A stretch of DNA of 57,955 nucleotides from CALMZN01 sp964443785 (GCA_964443785.1 CAYUER010000002.1:1-57955); one strand, 5' to 3'; positions 1 through 9,185 are shown, counted from the first letter of the stretch. Program-made: numbers and translations. Notes: generated from the letters alone by a model not told the origin.

Positions 1-1701
1 ACTTCTTCTTATTATTCCAACTACACTAGTATTGTGAATGCTACTACTGGGGCAACAGCAGATACAACAGCGCCAACTGTGCCGAGTAATCTTGCAGCTT
101 CAGTTTCTGGCTCTCAAGTTTCTTTGTCTTGGACAGCCTCGACAGATGCTTCTGGAGTGACTGGCTATATGGTGTGGAGGTCCACCACTAGTGGTGGCCC
201 TTATAGCACTTTTGTAGCCAGCACTAATACCAATTCTTATGTTCACACTGGTGTATCTATCGGCACTTATTATTATGTAGTCAGGGCCTATGACGCTGCC
301 TCGAATTATTCTAATAATTCTACGCAGATTATAGTGGTCGTATCGACCGTGTCTGATACCACAGCTCCTAGTATACCAAGCAGTCTGAGCGCTGTGCCAT
401 CTGGTTCGCAAATATCTTTATCTTGGACAGCTTCGACTGATGCCAATGGTGTAGCTGGCTATAATATTTTGAGATCGCAAACTAGTGGTTCAGGTTATCA
501 AGTGATTGCTACTTCTACTACCAACTCTTATATTAATACTTCTTTAGCAAATGGTACTTATTATTATGTAGTCAGGGCTTATGATGCGGCTTTTAATTAT
601 TCCGGAAATTCTACACAAGCTCAAGGAGTGGTTAATGTCATAACACCACCTGCTAATGGCAATCCACTAATTTCTGGTATTTCTGGCACAATCAGTGATG
701 GTAGCACAGTCAGTATTTCTGGCAGTGGATTTGGAGCCAAATCTATTGCCGCTCCCTTGAAATGGGACAACTTTGAGGCAGGTGCTAGTTATCCAGTTGA
801 TACAAAATTAGATACAGTGCAACCAGAATGGGTTCAGTTATTTTCTGCTAAACTTGGCGGAGCGATGTATACTAATAGACAAGTTCACTCTGGTTCACGT
901 GCAGTTTATAATGCAGTTGATCGTCCTGGCAACGGACTTTTTATAGTAAATGGACAGGAAGAATTACGCGGGCAGTGGGAAACTAATTGGTTCAGAACAC
1001 CATTATCTAATACTTTATTTATTTCTTATTGGTTCAGAGTGGAGAGTCAAGATTGGGGTGTGATAAAAATGAGTAGAATTACATCTAGTCAAGAGGCTGG
1101 CGGCGGTGGCGTATATAATGAAGGCGGTTCAATGAATATAGGCGGCCAACCTCCTTGTCGCGATCCATTGTTAGAAGTATCTGTTGATGGCGCTGGCCAT
1201 ACCATGAATTTAGGTAATACTTATTTTAGTTGGGATAATTGTGGGGAATGGGTACATGTACAAATGGGCAGAACACTTAATGACATTGGTCAAAATAATG
1301 GCTGGGCTATGGGTGATATTGTTGGTTACGAAAGGCAAAATTGGGAAAATTTAGAAAATATTTTTTTACCAGGTAGTTTTGATGGTAAATCTTTACAGTT
1401 AAATACAGTATTACTTGGTTTGATGGTGGCTAATTTTGTACCAGGTGATACAACAGCCGTATTTATTGATGATATGTATATAGATAATACTAGGGCACAT
1501 ATTGAAATTGGTAATAATCCAGTTTATGAAAATTCTACTCATCGGGAAATGCAGTTGCCGACTACTTGGTCTTCAGCTGGTAATAATATCCAATTTACAG
1601 TGAACAAAGGTTCATTTACTAGCGGTCAGTCAGTATATTTATTTGTAGTAAATGAGAATGGCTCTGTGTCACCAGGCTATGGACCTATTGTTATTCAATA
1701 A
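1..1701 (+). CDS. FN3-repeat secreted surface protein, 5' truncated by window edge
   Basis: The frame is open from base 1, so this is the C-terminal part of a longer protein; the first possible start (GTG at 34) is internal, because the residues before it match the end of an FN3 repeat. Two further fibronectin type III repeats follow (start motif DTTAP.VPS/IPS, end motif YYYVVRAYDAA.NYS). After them comes a short IPT/TIG-like stretch (ISGSGFG) and a domain of about 300 residues rich in aromatic and Gly residues that looks like a jelly-roll (laminin-G or polysaccharide-lyase-like) fold. It probably sits on the cell surface and binds glycans or proteins, but the exact function is unknown. It is followed by a shared bidirectional terminator. 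Confidence 0.75.
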   Translation, partial: TSSYYSNYTSIVNATTGATADTTAPTVPSNLAASVSGSQVSLSWTASTDASGVTGYMVWRSTTSGGPYSTFVASTNTNSYVHTGVSIGTYYYVVRAYDAASNYSNNSTQIIVVVSTVSDTTAPSIPSSLSAVPSGSQISLSWTASTDANGVAGYNILRSQTSGSGYQVIATSTTNSYINTSLANGTYYYVVRAYDAAFNYSGNSTQAQGVVNVITPPANGNPLISGISGTISDGSTVSISGSGFGAKSIAAPLKWDNFEAGASYPVDTKLDTVQPEWVQLFSAKLGGAMYTNRQVHSGSRAVYNAVDRPGNGLFIVNGQEELRGQWETNWFRTPLSNTLFISYWFRVESQDWGVIKMSRITSSQEAGGGGVYNEGGSMNIGGQPPCRDPLLEVSVDGAGHTMNLGNTYFSWDNCGEWVHVQMGRTLNDIGQNNGWAMGDIVGYERQNWENLENIFLPGSFDGKSLQLNTVLLGLMVANFVPGDTTAVFIDDMYIDNTRAHIEIGNNPVYENSTHREMQLPTTWSSAGNNIQFTVNKGSFTSGQSVYLFVVNENGSVSPGYGPIVIQ

Positions 1702-1721
1702 TATTTTCTTTAATTAAAAAA

Positions 1722-1750
1722 ACAAGCCCTTTGCGAAGGGCTTGTTTTTT
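1722..1750. terminator. bidirectional terminator between FN3 protein and trpS
   Basis: A 10-bp stem (ACAAGCCCTT with AAGGGCTTGT) and a TGCG loop are flanked by an A tract on the left and a T tract on the right. It can end transcripts from both converging genes. Confidence 0.85.
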
Positions 1751-2705
1751 ATTTTTTCAAACCAACTATTTTTTTGATTTCTTTGAGATTTTTATCAGCT
1801 ATTTTTTGAGCTTTCTTAGCACCATCATTGAGTATTTTTTCTACTTCTTTAGGGTGAGCTTGGTAGTATTTTATTTTTTCTTGGGTCGGTTTCAAGAATG
1901 CTAGTATAGTTTTAGTGAGCTCATCTTTCAACTCAGTATTCATTAGCTGACCACTGCTCAAATCTTTTGCTAGCTTGCTATGTGTTTTTTGATCACCAAA
2001 ATAAGAATAAAGTTCCAACAAATTTTTGACACCCTGCTCATCAGTGACGGCTTTTTTGATTTTTTTACTAACAGTTTCAGCATCATCACGGATAGCAATG
2101 TAGCTTGACTCACCCAGTGACTTGCTCATTTTTTTGGTGGAGTCATTGAGCGACATTATTCGCTTGGCTGGCGAGAGGACTGGTTTTACTTCTGGAAAAA
2201 ATTTTCCATAGCGGTTATTAAATTTCCTAGCAATGATGCGAGTTAACTCTAGATGTTGAACTTGGTCTTCACCTACTGGTATAAACTGAGCTAAGTAAAG
2301 TAAAATATCGGCCGCTTGTAAAACGGGGTAGGTGAGTAGGCCGGCATTGACATTGGCGTTTTGTTTGATGCTTTTATCTTTAAATTGAGTCATGCGCTCT
2401 AGTTCGCTCACTGGCAATAAGCAATTAAAAATCCAAGCTAGCTCAGCATGACCAATCACATCAGATTGTTTGAAAAGAATAGATTTTTTGGGGTTGATAC
2501 CTATAGCCAACAAATCAACAGCTAAATCAAAAGTTTGTTGTTGTAAAGTTTGTTGATTTATCTCAATGGTCAAAGCATGTAGATCAGCAATGAAAAAAGA
2601 GCAGTTGTATGTGCTTTGGAGTTCTACCCAGTTTTTTACTGCTCCTAAATAATTACCTAGGTGCATTTTTCCAGTTGGTTTTATACCAGAGGTTAGTTTA
2701 TCCAT
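1749..2705 (-). CDS. trpS: tryptophanyl-tRNA synthetase
   Basis: Charges tRNA-Trp with tryptophan using ATP (class I aminoacyl-tRNA synthetase). The class I signatures are visible: GIKPTGKMHLGN near the N terminus (HIGH variant) and KMSKS about two thirds along. At 318 aa it matches the compact bacterial family. I chose the ATG at 2705. The frame stays open to a TTG at 2756, but that stretch holds the likely promoter (TTGACC, 17 nt, TACAAT) and adds 17 residues before the conserved start MDKLTSGIKPTG. It ends at the terminator shared with the FN3 gene and is transcribed divergently from the DUF378 gene. Confidence 0.96.
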   Translation of the reverse strand: MDKLTSGIKPTGKMHLGNYLGAVKNWVELQSTYNCSFFIADLHALTIEINQQTLQQQTFDLAVDLLAIGINPKKSILFKQSDVIGHAELAWIFNCLLPVSELERMTQFKDKSIKQNANVNAGLLTYPVLQAADILLYLAQFIPVGEDQVQHLELTRIIARKFNNRYGKFFPEVKPVLSPAKRIMSLNDSTKKMSKSLGESSYIAIRDDAETVSKKIKKAVTDEQGVKNLLELYSYFGDQKTHSKLAKDLSSGQLMNTELKDELTKTILAFLKPTQEKIKYYQAHPKEVEKILNDGAKKAQKIADKNLKEIKKIVGLKK

Positions 2706-2727
2706 AAATTTATTATAATATATAGAT

Positions 2728-2756
2728 ATTGTAGCTAAATTGGCGCTAGTGGTCAA
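2728..2756 (-). promoter_or_regulatory. trpS promoter
   Basis: On the minus strand there is TTGACC (2751-2756), a 17-nt spacer and TACAAT (2728-2733). A second -10-like TATAAT at 2712-2717 lies 6 nt from the ATG. No T-box leader fits in the short space. Confidence 0.6.
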
Positions 2757-2796
2757 TTTGATATATTGCTTGCTTATTAATTTGATAACTTTTTTA

Positions 2797-2805
2797 TGCT
2801 ATACT
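2797..2805 (+). promoter_or_regulatory. extended -10 promoter of DUF378 gene
   Basis: TG-C-TATACT forms an extended -10 element about 35 nt before the ATG at 2841. Confidence 0.5.
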
Positions 2806-2840
2806 TATATTAAGCTAATTAACCTTTAACATAAAAAATT

Positions 2841-3056
2841 ATGAAGGGACTACACATGATAACCTTTTTACTGCTAGTAGTTGGCGGTCTAAATTGGTTA
2901 TTGGTCGGTTTATTGGGTTGGGATGTAGGTGAATTATTTGGTGGCCAAGGCGCCATGATTTCAAAAATCGTTTATATTTTGGTTGGTTTGTCAGCTTTGT
3001 TTGAAATTTTTACTCACAAGAGTAGCTGCAAATATTGCGGTAATAAGACTGCCTAG
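2841..3056 (+). CDS. DUF378 family small membrane protein
   Basis: A 71-aa protein with two hydrophobic segments and the DUF378 signature VGGLNWLLVGL at residues 13-23, a family of small inner-membrane proteins of unknown function. The start MKGLHMI fits the usual family N terminus; a second ATG at 2856 has a better Shine-Dalgarno-like AAGGGA upstream and cannot be excluded. The C terminus carries CKYCGNK, a CxxC pair that could bind metal. It stands alone between trpS (divergent) and rnj (convergent). Confidence 0.85.
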   Translation: MKGLHMITFLLLVVGGLNWLLVGLLGWDVGELFGGQGAMISKIVYILVGLSALFEIFTHKSSCKYCGNKTA

Positions 3057-3063
3057 TTTTATC

Positions 3064-3111
3064 AAATAAAATAAATCCAGCCCCTCGCGAGGGGCTGGAT
3101 TTATTTTATTT
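3064..3111. terminator. bidirectional terminator, perfect 24-bp palindrome
   Basis: A perfect inverted repeat centred between 3087 and 3088, with core CCCCTCG/CGAGGGG and A/T-rich outer arms, lies between the converging DUF378 and rnj genes. Its right edge touches the rnj stop codon. It belongs to the TCGCGA-core terminator family of this window. Confidence 0.9.
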
Positions 3112-5009
3112 TAGACTTCTATCACTACTGGTAAGATCATTGGACGACGCTGGGTCTTGGTAAAGATGTATTGACCAAGGTCATTGCGGAGAGCCTCTTT
3201 GATATAGGCTTCGTTTATTTGAGCATTTGTTTTGTTGTGGTCGTTTACAATATTTTTTACTTTGGTGCGGATAGTTTCTACTAATTCTTTTTGCTCACGC
3301 ATATAGATAAAGCCACGAGAAATAATGTCAGGTGAGTGGACTAGCTTACCATTTTTACCAGAGATAGTAGTGATGATGACAATCATGCCATCTTCAGCCA
3401 TCATTTGGCGATCACGCAATACAATATTGGAGACATCGCCGACTCCTAGGCCATCGACAAAGACATAGTCGCTAGGCACTTTTTCTTTGGTGAGTGTGCC
3501 TTTGCGATTGAGGTCAAACTCGATCACTTGGCCATTGTCAGCGACAAAGATATTTTCTGCTTTGACACCAGAGCGCAAAGCGACTTTGGCATGGATGCGT
3601 AGGAAAGAGTGGTTGCCATAGATAGGGATGTGGTATTGAGGCTTGACCATATTGATGAGCTCTGATAGGTCTTCTTGTTTGGCGTGGCCACCAGCGTGCA
3701 CATCCATCATTTTATAGTGGATGACATCAGCGCCTAGGCGATAAAGCTCATCCTTCAATCTTTGGACAGCTCGCTCATTGCCTGGTACAACCGAAGAAGA
3801 AAAGACCACAGTATCTCCTTTTTCTATCTTGATTGAGCGGTGCTCTTTGTTGGCAATGCGCATGAGCACAGCATTGTCTTCACCTTGGGCGCCAGTACAC
3901 ATGATGATGATCTTGTTGTCAGGATAGTGGCGCATGTCTTTGGAATCAATGATAGTGCCTTTTTTGACAGTCATATAGCCAAGTTGTTGAGCTAGCTCAA
4001 CATTGCGCTTCATACTAAAGCCCTCAATGATTACTTTTTTGCCCAGCTTTTCAGCTGACCAGATGATTTGCTGGATACGACCTAGGAGTGAGGAAAAGGT
4101 ACCAACAATCACGCGAGCTGGTGCTTGGCTCAATATTTCATCGATATTACCTTGGATGTCATGTTCGGCTAGTTGATGGCCAGGCTCAGTAGCATTGGTA
4201 CTATCAGCCATCAGGGCCAAGATATTTTGTTTGCCCAAGTTTTTTATTTTGGCTATTTCAGCTGGGGCATCACCAGAAGTATTGGGGTCGAGCTTGAAGT
4301 CACCAGTGTGCACTACTTTGCCAGCAGGTGTATCCAAGATAACACCTAGTGACCCAGGAATATTGTGTGACACACCAAAGAAAGTAGCACGGAATTTACC
4401 AAGTTGTAAGATGCTATCTTTTTGGATAGATTTTAATCTCAAAGGAGTAGTCTTGTAGTCTTCTTGTCTTTTGGCGATGATGCCAAGAGTCAAGGGTGTG
4501 CCATAGATGACTGGGTTGCCAAGCATAGGTGCGAGGTGAGGTACAGCGCCAATGTGATCGTAGTGTCCGTGAGTGATGATGACACCACGGATATTTTTTT
4601 CCTTACCCTTGAGGTAAGTAGTGTTGGGGATGATATAGTCAATGCCATGCATATCTTCCTCTGGCCATTGCAAACCCATATCGACAATCACAATATCGTT
4701 TTCATATTCAAAAACAGTCATATTGCGACCGACTTCTTCGCAGCCACCCAAAGGGATGATGCGTAGTTTGCCTTTGGCAGCAACAGTCTGCTTGGGGTGT
4801 CTGGACGCAGATTTGTGTCCGCTAGTTTTTTGGGGTTGAGCGGTCAATCCTTCGCTAAAGTTTTTTTGGAATTTACTTTTGCGGGGACGAGCGCCGTGTT
4901 TGGCACCAGCTTTTGGCGCACGGTGTGTAGTCTTTTTGGCTGGAGATCCAGTAGTGACAGAAGAATTTGCTTGTAGCATTCTATCAGTCGAATCAGAAAT
5001 TACATTCAT
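3111..5009 (-). CDS. rnj: ribonuclease J
   Basis: A metallo-beta-lactamase/beta-CASP ribonuclease that processes and degrades RNA by endonuclease and 5'-3' exonuclease action in the cytoplasm. Metal-binding motif HGHYDH is at residues 147-152, with HTGDFKLD and ADSTNA further on, and HAGGHAKQEDL (the histidine motif of the beta-CASP region) near residue 445. The C-terminal RNase J domain is present. Length is 632 aa; about 80 residues at the N terminus are an extra basic, Lys/Ala/Ser/Pro-rich tail absent from the shorter classical enzymes. The ATG lies 21 nt after the stop of the peptide-binding gene, so secG, that gene and rnj may be one transcript. Confidence 0.96.
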   Translation of the reverse strand: MNVISDSTDRMLQANSSVTTGSPAKKTTHRAPKAGAKHGARPRKSKFQKNFSEGLTAQPQKTSGHKSASRHPKQTVAAKGKLRIIPLGGCEEVGRNMTVFEYENDIVIVDMGLQWPEEDMHGIDYIIPNTTYLKGKEKNIRGVIITHGHYDHIGAVPHLAPMLGNPVIYGTPLTLGIIAKRQEDYKTTPLRLKSIQKDSILQLGKFRATFFGVSHNIPGSLGVILDTPAGKVVHTGDFKLDPNTSGDAPAEIAKIKNLGKQNILALMADSTNATEPGHQLAEHDIQGNIDEILSQAPARVIVGTFSSLLGRIQQIIWSAEKLGKKVIIEGFSMKRNVELAQQLGYMTVKKGTIIDSKDMRHYPDNKIIIMCTGAQGEDNAVLMRIANKEHRSIKIEKGDTVVFSSSVVPGNERAVQRLKDELYRLGADVIHYKMMDVHAGGHAKQEDLSELINMVKPQYHIPIYGNHSFLRIHAKVALRSGVKAENIFVADNGQVIEFDLNRKGTLTKEKVPSDYVFVDGLGVGDVSNIVLRDRQMMAEDGMIVIITTISGKNGKLVHSPDIISRGFIYMREQKELVETIRTKVKNIVNDHNKTNAQINEAYIKEALRNDLGQYIFTKTQRRPMILPVVIEV

Positions 5010-5030
5010 AGTTATTTTTTTAGTTGCTTA

Positions 5031-6857
5031 TTATTTAAGAGAACGCTTGGTTTTGATATACCAAGAGTTGATTGTACTCAAGCGGTCAGCCGGCAAATTG
5101 ATGAATTGGACCTGATCCAATCCTTTGAGCTTGCGAGCAGTCGGATAAGTATAAGTAGGGCTGTAAAGAAATACAGCAAAATTTAATTCAGTTAATTTAG
5201 TTTGGAATTTTTTCAAAGGTTCTATTTTTGCTTCCATAGTTTCAGCATTGCGTATTTGATCCAGATATTTATCAATATCTTTGTTGCTGAGATTGGATAG
5301 ATTCAAGCCAGGACTCTTGATTTGGGAGGAATGCCAAAACAAATATGGTCCAGAGTTGATATTTAATTGTTCGCTAAAGATTAATATTTGATAATTACGC
5401 GGTTCGATTATTTCTTTGAGCATGCGCTCACGAGGGATGATTTCGAGCTGAGTCTTGATGCCAATAGCTTCCCAATTTTCTTTGACTATAGAAGCTATTT
5501 TGGTCATCTCTGGTTGGTCGATAGTAGTGATTTTTAGCTCAAGCGATGAAGTGCTGTTACTTTTTTTGATGATACGCCATTGTTCGTTTTCTTCTTTTTT
5601 GTAGCCAAGTTTGTCGAGCAATTCTGTTGCTTTGTTGGGGTCGTTGTATTCAGTCTTGATGTTTTGGTCATAGCCGATGTCTCCAGGCAAGACTGGCGAG
5701 TGGATGATTTGTCCATTGTTTTCGGCAGCCTCTCTGACAATTCTTTCTTTGTCCACACTGACATCGAGAGCCCAGCGAAAATTGACTTCATTGAGCAGGG
5801 CATTGTTGGCGGGGTTGAAAAAAACAGCAGTGTAGCGAGGATTGTGCAATTCTTTTAGCACTAAGTCATTATTTTTTAATGATCCTTTGAATTCATTTGG
5901 CAGATAGGATAGCCCTTCTATATTTTTACTGTGCAGAGCTTGGACAGCCATATCAAAGTCTGGGTAAAATTTGAAAATCAAATCTTTGATAAATGGTCGG
6001 CCAGCGTAGTAGTGATCAAAACTTTCTAGGGTATAAGTTTTGATGTTGCCACTTTGATCTTTGGTCAAAGCTTTGAAGACATAGGGACCAGAGCCTATTG
6101 GTTTGATATTGAGCTCAGTCAGCGGTGCGCCGATAGCGGGGATACTGTACCACAGATGTTCTGGTAATATGCCGATGGTCAAGGCCGAAAGAAAAAGAGG
6201 ATTAGCCTTGTCCAAATTGAATTGGATGGTATTTTCATTGAGTGACTGCACAGTGACACCAGCAAAGTTGGAGCGATAGGGACTCTTGTAGTCAGCTTTT
6301 TTGATGCTCTCGATAGTGAAGATCACATCTTCAGCTGTGACTGTCTCGCCATCATGCCAGTGTAGATTTGGCTTGAGCTCAAAGGTGTATTGCCTTTGGC
6401 TGGCATCAATAGTATAGCCACTAGCCAAATCTGGCTGTAGGACGCCATTGCCATCAGTCTTCATCAGGCCAGCATAAATGAGGCGCACCAAATCACGATC
6501 AGAGTCGCTGGTAGCTAGTATTGGGTTGACATAAAAGGGAGCGCCGACCATACCCTCGGTGTATGATCCACCAAAGCTGGGATTTTCTACTGAGTGTTTG
6601 AGATAAAATCTCCAAGTCAAGCCAGTCAAGGAAGCAAAGAAAATAATAATGGCGAGCAACAATTGAACTTTTTCCAAGCGGCTCATGAATTTTGGCAATT
6701 GTTTGTACTGGTGCCAGCTAGGAATTTTTTTCTTATTCAATTTTAAGATCAATTGCTGATCGTCATTGGGCTGTTCCTTGGGGAAGAAAAACCTTTTTAT
6801 TTTTCTAGCTAAATAGAAAGAAGCTAGTAAAAAACTTTGAGTTTTTTTGCTAGCCAA
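5031..6857 (-). CDS. membrane-anchored peptide-binding protein (SBP family 5)
   Basis: Resembles the solute-binding component of oligopeptide/dipeptide ABC transporters (OppA/DppA, SBP_bac_5). The mature domain begins with GGSYTEGMVGAPFYVNP, followed by the family segment LHWHDGETVTAEDV. Instead of a lipoprotein signal it has a basic N-terminal region and one transmembrane helix at about residues 66-84, so it should be anchored outside the membrane. The start is a TTG at 6857, uncertain; an internal Met at residue 58 would drop a region (IPSWHQYKQLPKF) that I recall as common in CPR homologues. No permease or ATPase genes are nearby, so its transport partner is unknown. Confidence 0.88.
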   Translation of the reverse strand: MASKKTQSFLLASFYLARKIKRFFFPKEQPNDDQQLILKLNKKKIPSWHQYKQLPKFMSRLEKVQLLLAIIIFFASLTGLTWRFYLKHSVENPSFGGSYTEGMVGAPFYVNPILATSDSDRDLVRLIYAGLMKTDGNGVLQPDLASGYTIDASQRQYTFELKPNLHWHDGETVTAEDVIFTIESIKKADYKSPYRSNFAGVTVQSLNENTIQFNLDKANPLFLSALTIGILPEHLWYSIPAIGAPLTELNIKPIGSGPYVFKALTKDQSGNIKTYTLESFDHYYAGRPFIKDLIFKFYPDFDMAVQALHSKNIEGLSYLPNEFKGSLKNNDLVLKELHNPRYTAVFFNPANNALLNEVNFRWALDVSVDKERIVREAAENNGQIIHSPVLPGDIGYDQNIKTEYNDPNKATELLDKLGYKKEENEQWRIIKKSNSTSSLELKITTIDQPEMTKIASIVKENWEAIGIKTQLEIIPRERMLKEIIEPRNYQILIFSEQLNINSGPYLFWHSSQIKSPGLNLSNLSNKDIDKYLDQIRNAETMEAKIEPLKKFQTKLTELNFAVFLYSPTYTYPTARKLKGLDQVQFINLPADRLSTINSWYIKTKRSLK

Positions 6858-6923
6858 AATTAGGAAGTTTTTTATCAGCTGCCAAGAGGGTTTTATATTT
6901 TTAGCTTTTAATATTAAACCAGT

Positions 6924-7142
6924 TTAGCTTACAAATAAGCTGGCTAAGGCAGAGGCCAAAAACAAGAAGCTTAAGACAATAGTCAGACGAAAAATGAATT
7001 TTTCGGCGCCTCTTTTGGTGCGATAGACAGCGCTATCACTACCGAAAGTAGATCCCAAGCCTGATCCTTTTTGTTGTAACAAAATCGCGACTATTAACAA
7101 AATAGAAATGACGATTTGCACGATGTTCAAGATATTGTTCAT
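6924..7142 (-). CDS. secG: preprotein translocase subunit SecG
   Basis: A small accessory subunit of the SecYEG channel. The 72-aa protein has two membrane helices joined by the typical loop LLQQKGSGLGSTFGSD, which is diagnostic for SecG. It starts at ATG 7142, preceded by a strong promoter in the gap to uvrC, and is followed 66 nt later by the peptide-binding gene. Confidence 0.95.
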   Translation of the reverse strand: MNNILNIVQIVISILLIVAILLQQKGSGLGSTFGSDSAVYRTKRGAEKFIFRLTIVLSFLFLASALASLFVS

Positions 7143-7167
7143 GTTGAGGATTAAATTAACTTTTTGA

Positions 7168-7196
7168 ATATTAGCATAATGTCGTTAAAAAGTCAA
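7168..7196 (-). promoter_or_regulatory. secG promoter
   Basis: TTGACT (7191-7196), 17-nt spacer and TAATAT (7168-7173) with an extended TGC just before the -10. The predicted start gives a leader of about 18 nt. Confidence 0.75.
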
Positions 7197-7198
7197 GG

Positions 7199-8779
7199 CT
7201 ATGATTGATTACGTAAATTTTTACTATGTAAGTTTCTATAATTTTTGATGGCAAATTTGTGAGCTTGATTGCGCATATATTGGATAAATAGTGACAAAGG
7301 ACCAAGGCGAGGTAGCTGGATAGCTTGGGAGCGAGCTGGTAAAAATATTTCCTCTTCACGTTTGGCCAAGGCAATAGTTTTGGCTAGCCAATTTTTGGGT
7401 AAGACTTGGGAGACGACACTGAGCTGGCCTTTGCCACCATCGAGGATGATCAGGTCTGGCTCTGGCCACTCGCTGTGCTGGAGACGACGACTCAATACTT
7501 CTTGGAGCATCCAGAAGTCATTTGGTCCAGTCACTGATTTGATTTTGAACCAACGATATTGGTCAGCAGCTATTTTGCCATCTTGGAAAACTACCATAGA
7601 GCCGACAGGGTGCTGACCTTGGATGTTGGAGATGTCATATATTTCAATACGCCTAGGCAGGACATTTAATTTCAAGGTAGCTTGTAGAGCATTGAGCTGT
7701 TGCCACTTGGCTTGGTTGATATTGCGCTCGAGATGATCGTGAGCATTTTTTTGGACTAGCTCCAATAATTTTTTGTTGTTTCCTTTTTGAGGGACGATGA
7801 TTTTCATCTTGTCAGTCAGAGTGGTATTGCCAGCTTTGATTTTGATCGGCAATACGAGCGCTCGCGGAGAGTCGATGTTGTTGGTATAAAATTGATTAAT
7901 AAAATTTTCCAACATTTCTGTCTCGGGTAGTCCGAGAGTATTTTGGATGACAAAGTTAAATTTGTCACCGAGTATGCCCTGGCGGATGCGCATCACTGTC
8001 AGGGCGACCGTCTGATCAAAACTACTAAAATTGATGATATCTTGGTTGATGTTTTGAGCAGATACGACTTTTTGCTTGGCTTGCAGTTTTTGCAAAGATT
8101 GGAATTGGTCTCTTTTTATTTTGGCTAGCTCAAAGTTTTTGCTAGAGCTAGCTTTTTTTAAATCTTGCAGTAGCTTGGCACTGAGCTCTTTAGTTTCGCC
8201 TTTGATGATTTTGATGGCTTGCTCAATAGTTTTTTGATAATTTTTTTGGCTGATAAAATTGACGCCAGTACTCAGGCCGCCAAATTTTTCTTTTAAAAAT
8301 ATCTGACCGTCTTTTTTTACTAAATCGCTTTTTTTGACATGTAGAGAAAAGAGGCGATGCAAAAGCTGGACCAAAACACGGGCTGACCAAGTAGAGGTGT
8401 ATGGTCCAAAGATTTGGCCATTTCTTTTTTGGCGACCATGGACTATCAGGATGCGGGGGAAGGCCTCAGCAGTGACCAATATATAGCCCCAGTTTTTATC
8501 ATCCTTTAAGACAATATTATACTTGGGCTGGTGTTTTTTGATTTGGCTAGCCTCCAAGAGCAGGCTCTCTATTTCATTGTCTACTAGAGTGTAGCGGATG
8601 TGGGCAATCTCTAAGAGCATGAGTTTTTTTTGGTTAGTTAGCTCACTGCTTTTTTGCCAATAAGAAGACAGACGGCTTTTCAGATTTTTAGCTTTGCCGA
8701 TGTATATGATTTGTTTGGATTTATTTAAGAAAAAATAAATACCAGGTCCAGTAGGGATAGTTTTGAAATCAGGCACCAT
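7199..8779 (-). CDS. uvrC: UvrABC excinuclease subunit C
   Basis: Makes the two incisions in nucleotide excision repair after UvrA/UvrB damage recognition. The N-terminal GIY-YIG domain is present (PTGPGIYFF and IIYIGKAKNLKSRL), then a UvrB-binding UVR segment (NFELAKIKRDQFQSLQKL), then the RNase-H-like nuclease (YDISNIQGQ and LIILDGGKGQL). It is 526 aa and stops right after the segment RNQAHKFAIKNYRNLHSK, so the C-terminal helix-hairpin-helix domain is missing. I chose ATG 8779: the TTG at 8815, also in frame, is the -35 box of its promoter. Confidence 0.95.
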   Translation of the reverse strand: MVPDFKTIPTGPGIYFFLNKSKQIIYIGKAKNLKSRLSSYWQKSSELTNQKKLMLLEIAHIRYTLVDNEIESLLLEASQIKKHQPKYNIVLKDDKNWGYILVTAEAFPRILIVHGRQKRNGQIFGPYTSTWSARVLVQLLHRLFSLHVKKSDLVKKDGQIFLKEKFGGLSTGVNFISQKNYQKTIEQAIKIIKGETKELSAKLLQDLKKASSSKNFELAKIKRDQFQSLQKLQAKQKVVSAQNINQDIINFSSFDQTVALTVMRIRQGILGDKFNFVIQNTLGLPETEMLENFINQFYTNNIDSPRALVLPIKIKAGNTTLTDKMKIIVPQKGNNKKLLELVQKNAHDHLERNINQAKWQQLNALQATLKLNVLPRRIEIYDISNIQGQHPVGSMVVFQDGKIAADQYRWFKIKSVTGPNDFWMLQEVLSRRLQHSEWPEPDLIILDGGKGQLSVVSQVLPKNWLAKTIALAKREEEIFLPARSQAIQLPRLGPLSLFIQYMRNQAHKFAIKNYRNLHSKNLRNQS

Positions 8780-8785
8780 ATCATT

Positions 8786-8815
8786 AATATAGCAGAGAAT
8801 AATTGGTAAAGGCAA
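8786..8815 (-). promoter_or_regulatory. uvrC promoter, leaderless
   Basis: TTGCCT (8810-8815), 18-nt spacer ending in TGC, and TATATT (8786-8791). Exactly 6 nt separate the -10 box from the ATG, so the A of the start codon should be +1. Confidence 0.65.
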
Positions 8816-8900
8816 TTTTTGATCTTTATATATTTTCCTGCTAGGCTTAGAGAGGAAATTGTTGTTTGCGTTTGATTCACCCTAGCCTAAGGAGCGAGTC

Positions 8901-9185
8901 ATGAAGAGTGAAAAACTTTACTCACGACCGGAAGACATGAGTCCTGACGGTGTGCTCACTGTGCTCAGACAGGAGGATGGTGATGTCATCGTGGGGATCA
9001 AGGCGCGGCCATTCCGCACCGGTCGCTTGACCAATCTGTCGGTGGAATTTTGCGTGGAAGGTGGGCGATCGCCGAATACTTGGCGAGCTTTGATCGCTCT
9101 GGCTGAGGCCATGGAGCTCGATAACAACGAGTGCCCCATCTCAGTACCTGATACCGAGAGGGGGTGTCATGATGGATCATCTTGA
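8901..9185 (+). CDS. hypothetical protein, first gene of GC-rich cassette
   Basis: A 94-aa soluble protein. An unusually strong Shine-Dalgarno AAGGAG sits 6 nt before the ATG, whereas most neighbours lack one. It is clearly richer in G+C than surrounding genes. Recognisable stretches are SPDGVLTVLRQEDGDVIVGI and a C-terminal helix RALIALAEAMELDN. I recall similar short proteins in other CPR genomes but know no function. The stop overlaps the next gene by 17 nt, indicating translational coupling. Different composition and signals suggest horizontal transfer or a specially expressed module. Confidence 0.6.
   Translation: MKSEKLYSRPEDMSPDGVLTVLRQEDGDVIVGIKARPFRTGRLTNLSVEFCVEGGRSPNTWRALIALAEAMELDNNECPISVPDTERGCHDGSS

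Noticed and set aside
2706..2756. N-terminal extension of trpS from TTG at 2756
   Set aside because: The stretch holds the -35 and -10 boxes of the gene and lies before the conserved start of the family.
2706..2840. T-box riboswitch before trpS
   Set aside because: The leader is at most about 16 nt, far too short.
7171..7374. Minus-strand frame at the end of uvrC
   Set aside because: It overlaps uvrC in another frame and looks like a shadow of it.
8780..8815. N-terminal extension of uvrC from TTG at 8815
   Set aside because: TTG is the first half of the -35 box, and GIY-YIG proteins start close to the ATG at 8779.
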